A DNA stretch of 15,960 nucleotides, from assembly GCA_030151865.1 (NCBI GenBank), contig JASLCK010000083.1, forward strand, positions 1 to 15,960, given 5' to 3'. The translations under genes were made by a program, and so were the position numbers. The DNA comes from Rhodospirillaceae bacterium. GTDB taxonomy: Bacteria; Pseudomonadota; Alphaproteobacteria; Rhodospirillales; Magnetospirillaceae. Shown here piece after piece: positions 14,391 to 15,960 of the stretch. The first letter of the stretch is position 1. Each line of letters begins with the position of its first letter. The notes beneath the pieces were generated by a model. The model had not been told where the DNA came from. It worked only from the letters and a program-made list of their open reading frames with translations, and made no database searches.

Positions 14391-15425
14391 CTACTGGAAC
14401 AGCTTGGTCCAGACGCGGTCGCGCAGCTTGACCGCCTGATCCGAGCAGACCGGCTGGAACACGGTCTTGACGTCGGCGGGCGGATTGATTTCCGGCGCAT
14501 CCTTAAGGTCGGCCGACAAGAAGGCCTGGCTGCCCTTGACCGCGTTGGAATAGCGGGCAAAGTTGGATTGCAGGGCCATGTTTTCCGGCTTCAGCATGAA
14601 GTCGATAAACTTCAGGGCGTTGGTGTAGTGCTTGGCCGCCTTGGGCACCGTCAGATTGTCCATGAAGGTCAGAACGCCTTCCTTGGGGTAGACATATTTG
14701 ATGCTGGATCGCACGTCGCGGGCGCGCTTGGCAACGCCGTTCCAGGCCATATGCATGGCGACTTCGCCTGCCGCCAGGCGTTCGTGAATGCCTTCCGAGC
14801 TATAAATCTTGACCGCCGATTTCTGCGCGGACAACAGCTCTTCTACCTTCTTCATGTCCTTGGGGTTTTCGTCGCACTGGGGCAGGCCCAGATAGATTTC
14901 GGCGACGGCCACCACTTCTTCGGGCGTCTTGAACATGCCGACATTGCCCTTCAATTCCGGCGGCGGATTGAACAGCAGGGCGTCGCTGTCGGCGGGACCT
15001 TTATAGACGGCGGTATCAACCGCGAACGAGGTGGTGCCCCACATCCAGGGAACCGTGTATTGGTTGCCGGGATCCCAACTGGGGCTGCGCCACTTTTCAT
15101 CCAGATTGGCGAAATTGGACAGTTTGGGGGCGTTGATCGGCTGCAACAATCCATCCTTGATCATGATCGGGACGAAGTTGTGCGACGGCACCACGATGTC
15201 GTAATTGGCATTCCCGGCCTTCATCTTGGCCAGCAGGGTTTCGTTGGAGTCGTAAACATCCAGCGTGACCTTGATGCCGGTTTCCTTTTCAAACTTGGCG
15301 ATCACCTCGGGCGAGGTGTAATCGGACCAGTTATAGATGAACAGCTGTTCCTCGGCCCAGGCGGGGGCGCCCAGCCCCAGACAAGACAATGCGCCAAGGG
15401 CGATCGCGGCGGACAGTTTCTTCAT
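14391..15425 (-). CDS. Polyamine ABC transporter substrate-binding protein (PotD/PotF family)
   Basis: A 344-residue periplasmic binding protein. The signal peptide has KK at 2-3, a hydrophobic core, and a likely cleavage after A24 (PAWA-EE). The mature N-terminus YNWSDYTSPEVIAKFEKETG (31-50), then DSNETL (59-64) and DIVVPS (76-81), are diagnostic for PotD/PotF. W228 in AWNG is kept, but the W-x-D motif of the polyamine site reads F254-M-D256, so a ligand-cage aromatic differs from E. coli PotD. Specificity between putrescine, spermidine and a modified polyamine is therefore open. AAGGAG lies eight bases before the ATG. It lies 68 bases downstream of the permease gene and begins the second part of the operon. 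Confidence 0.9.
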   Translation of the reverse strand: MKKLSAAIALGALSCLGLGAPAWAEEQLFIYNWSDYTSPEVIAKFEKETGIKVTLDVYDSNETLLAKMKAGNANYDIVVPSHNFVPIMIKDGLLQPINAPKLSNFANLDEKWRSPSWDPGNQYTVPWMWGTTSFAVDTAVYKGPADSDALLFNPPPELKGNVGMFKTPEEVVAVAEIYLGLPQCDENPKDMKKVEELLSAQKSAVKIYSSEGIHERLAAGEVAMHMAWNGVAKRARDVRSSIKYVYPKEGVLTFMDNLTVPKAAKHYTNALKFIDFMLKPENMALQSNFARYSNAVKGSQAFLSADLKDAPEINPPADVKTVFQPVCSDQAVKLRDRVWTKLFQ

Positions 15426-15493
15426 GGAATGCTCTCCTTCGTGACGGTAAGCGAGGGTGGCGTTAACGATCAGCTTGGACGATCCGATGATGT

Positions 15494-15960
15494 TTATTGC
15501 CGCCGGGTCAGCAGGTGGGACAGCGTCACCACCGCAATCGACAAGGCCAGCAGAACCGTGGAAATCGCGTTGATCTCGGGCGAGACCCCCAGGCGCAACA
15601 TGCCGTAGATGTAAAGCGGCAAGGTGGTCGAGCCGGGTTCGGCCACCATCATGGTGATGATGAAGTCGTCGATGGAGGTAATCAGGGCCAGCAGCGCCCC
15701 CGAAACAATGCCCGGAGCCAGCAGCGGCAGGGTAACGGTGCGCAAGGTCGCCCAGGGCGTGGCGTAAAGATCGCGGGCGGCCAGTTCCAGGCTTTCATCC
15801 ATCCGCTCCAACCGGGCGCGGACTGGCAGATAGGCGAACGGGATGCAAAACACCACGTGGGCCAGGATGATGTTGCCCAAACCCAGGGTCAGGCCGATGG
15901 AGGAAAACAGCAGCAAGGTGGCTACGGCAGTTACGATTTCCGGCACCACCAGGGGCATCA
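15494..15960 (-). CDS. Polyamine ABC transporter permease (PotC/PotI type), 5' end cut by the window
   Basis: The C-terminal 155 or so residues of an inner-membrane permease; the frame runs to the right window edge, so the true start lies outside. The ATG at 15958 is almost certainly internal, because PLVVPEIVTAV is a mid-protein segment in this family. The EAA-type loop that docks the ATPase is visible (ELAARDLYATPWATLRTVTLPLLAPG, with A where EAA loops usually have G). It is followed by SIDDFIITMMV and LPLYIYGMLRLGVSPEINA, which match the PotC/PotI C-terminus. Three or four membrane segments remain. The other permease and the ATPase are presumably encoded beyond the window. Confidence 0.9.
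   Translation of the reverse strand, partial: MPLVVPEIVTAVATLLLFSSIGLTLGLGNIILAHVVFCIPFAYLPVRARLERMDESLELAARDLYATPWATLRTVTLPLLAPGIVSGALLALITSIDDFIITMMVAEPGSTTLPLYIYGMLRLGVSPEINAISTVLLALSIAVVTLSHLLTRRQ

Noticed and set aside
14364..15608. A 414-codon plus-strand open frame opposite the binding-protein gene
   Set aside because: It is an antisense shadow; the minus-strand frame has a signal peptide, ribosome-binding site and family motifs.

Overview
The window looks like chromosomal DNA of a GC-rich alphaproteobacterium, probably of the Rhodospirillales/Magnetospirillum type. The evidence is gene content (an alphaproteobacterial DUF1489 protein, nasTS-controlled nitrate assimilation, a polyamine ABC operon) and codon use. 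This placement is an inference from remembered families, not from a search. I see no tRNA, rRNA, CRISPR array, insertion sequence or phage gene.

Layout. (1) 1-880: the 3' end of an unrecognised gene on + (2-331) converges on a DUF1489 gene on - (440-880), with a small hairpin between them. (2) 881-1265: a gene-poor stretch holding repeated and inverted-repeat DNA. (3) 1266-1956: a MerR-type metal-responsive promoter followed directly by a short cation diffusion facilitator (CDF) gene with an unusual metal-site residue set. (4) 2056-3614: nasT (ANTAR antiterminator) overlapping nasS (its nitrate/nitrite-sensing partner). (5) 3615-3925: a dense control region. It has a possible upstream dyad, an IHF consensus, a -24/-12 sigma-54 promoter, two hexaloop hairpins of the type bound by ANTAR proteins, and a long intrinsic terminator just before nirB. 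(6) 3926-12348: a tight, probably single transcription unit nirB-nirD-nasA-narK-PP2C/kinase. (7) 12406-15960, minus strand: a polyamine operon read permease (cut by the window edge) -> substrate-binding protein -> acetylpolyamine deacetylase -> N-carbamoylputrescine amidase.

How it works together. Regions 4-6 form a complete nitrate assimilation module. NarK imports nitrate, the molybdenum reductase makes nitrite, and NirBD reduces nitrite to ammonium. Two gates can be read in the DNA: initiation by sigma-54 (normally the nitrogen-limitation signal through NtrC) and elongation past the leader terminator, which NasT should permit when nitrate or nitrite frees it from NasS. The last gene encodes a PP2C phosphatase fused to a Ser/Thr kinase with a C-terminal membrane anchor. 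It is translationally coupled to narK, which suggests an undescribed post-translational control of nitrate uptake or reduction. The polyamine operon would import putrescine- or spermidine-like compounds and their acetylated or carbamoylated forms and convert them to putrescine, another nitrogen supply route.

The most interesting points are the leader RNA with its full NasT-type architecture, the kinase/phosphatase fusion, the MerR-type operator with no adjacent merR, the CDF metal site, and a hydrophobic micro-ORF after aguB that has a strong ribosome-binding site but no normal start codon.
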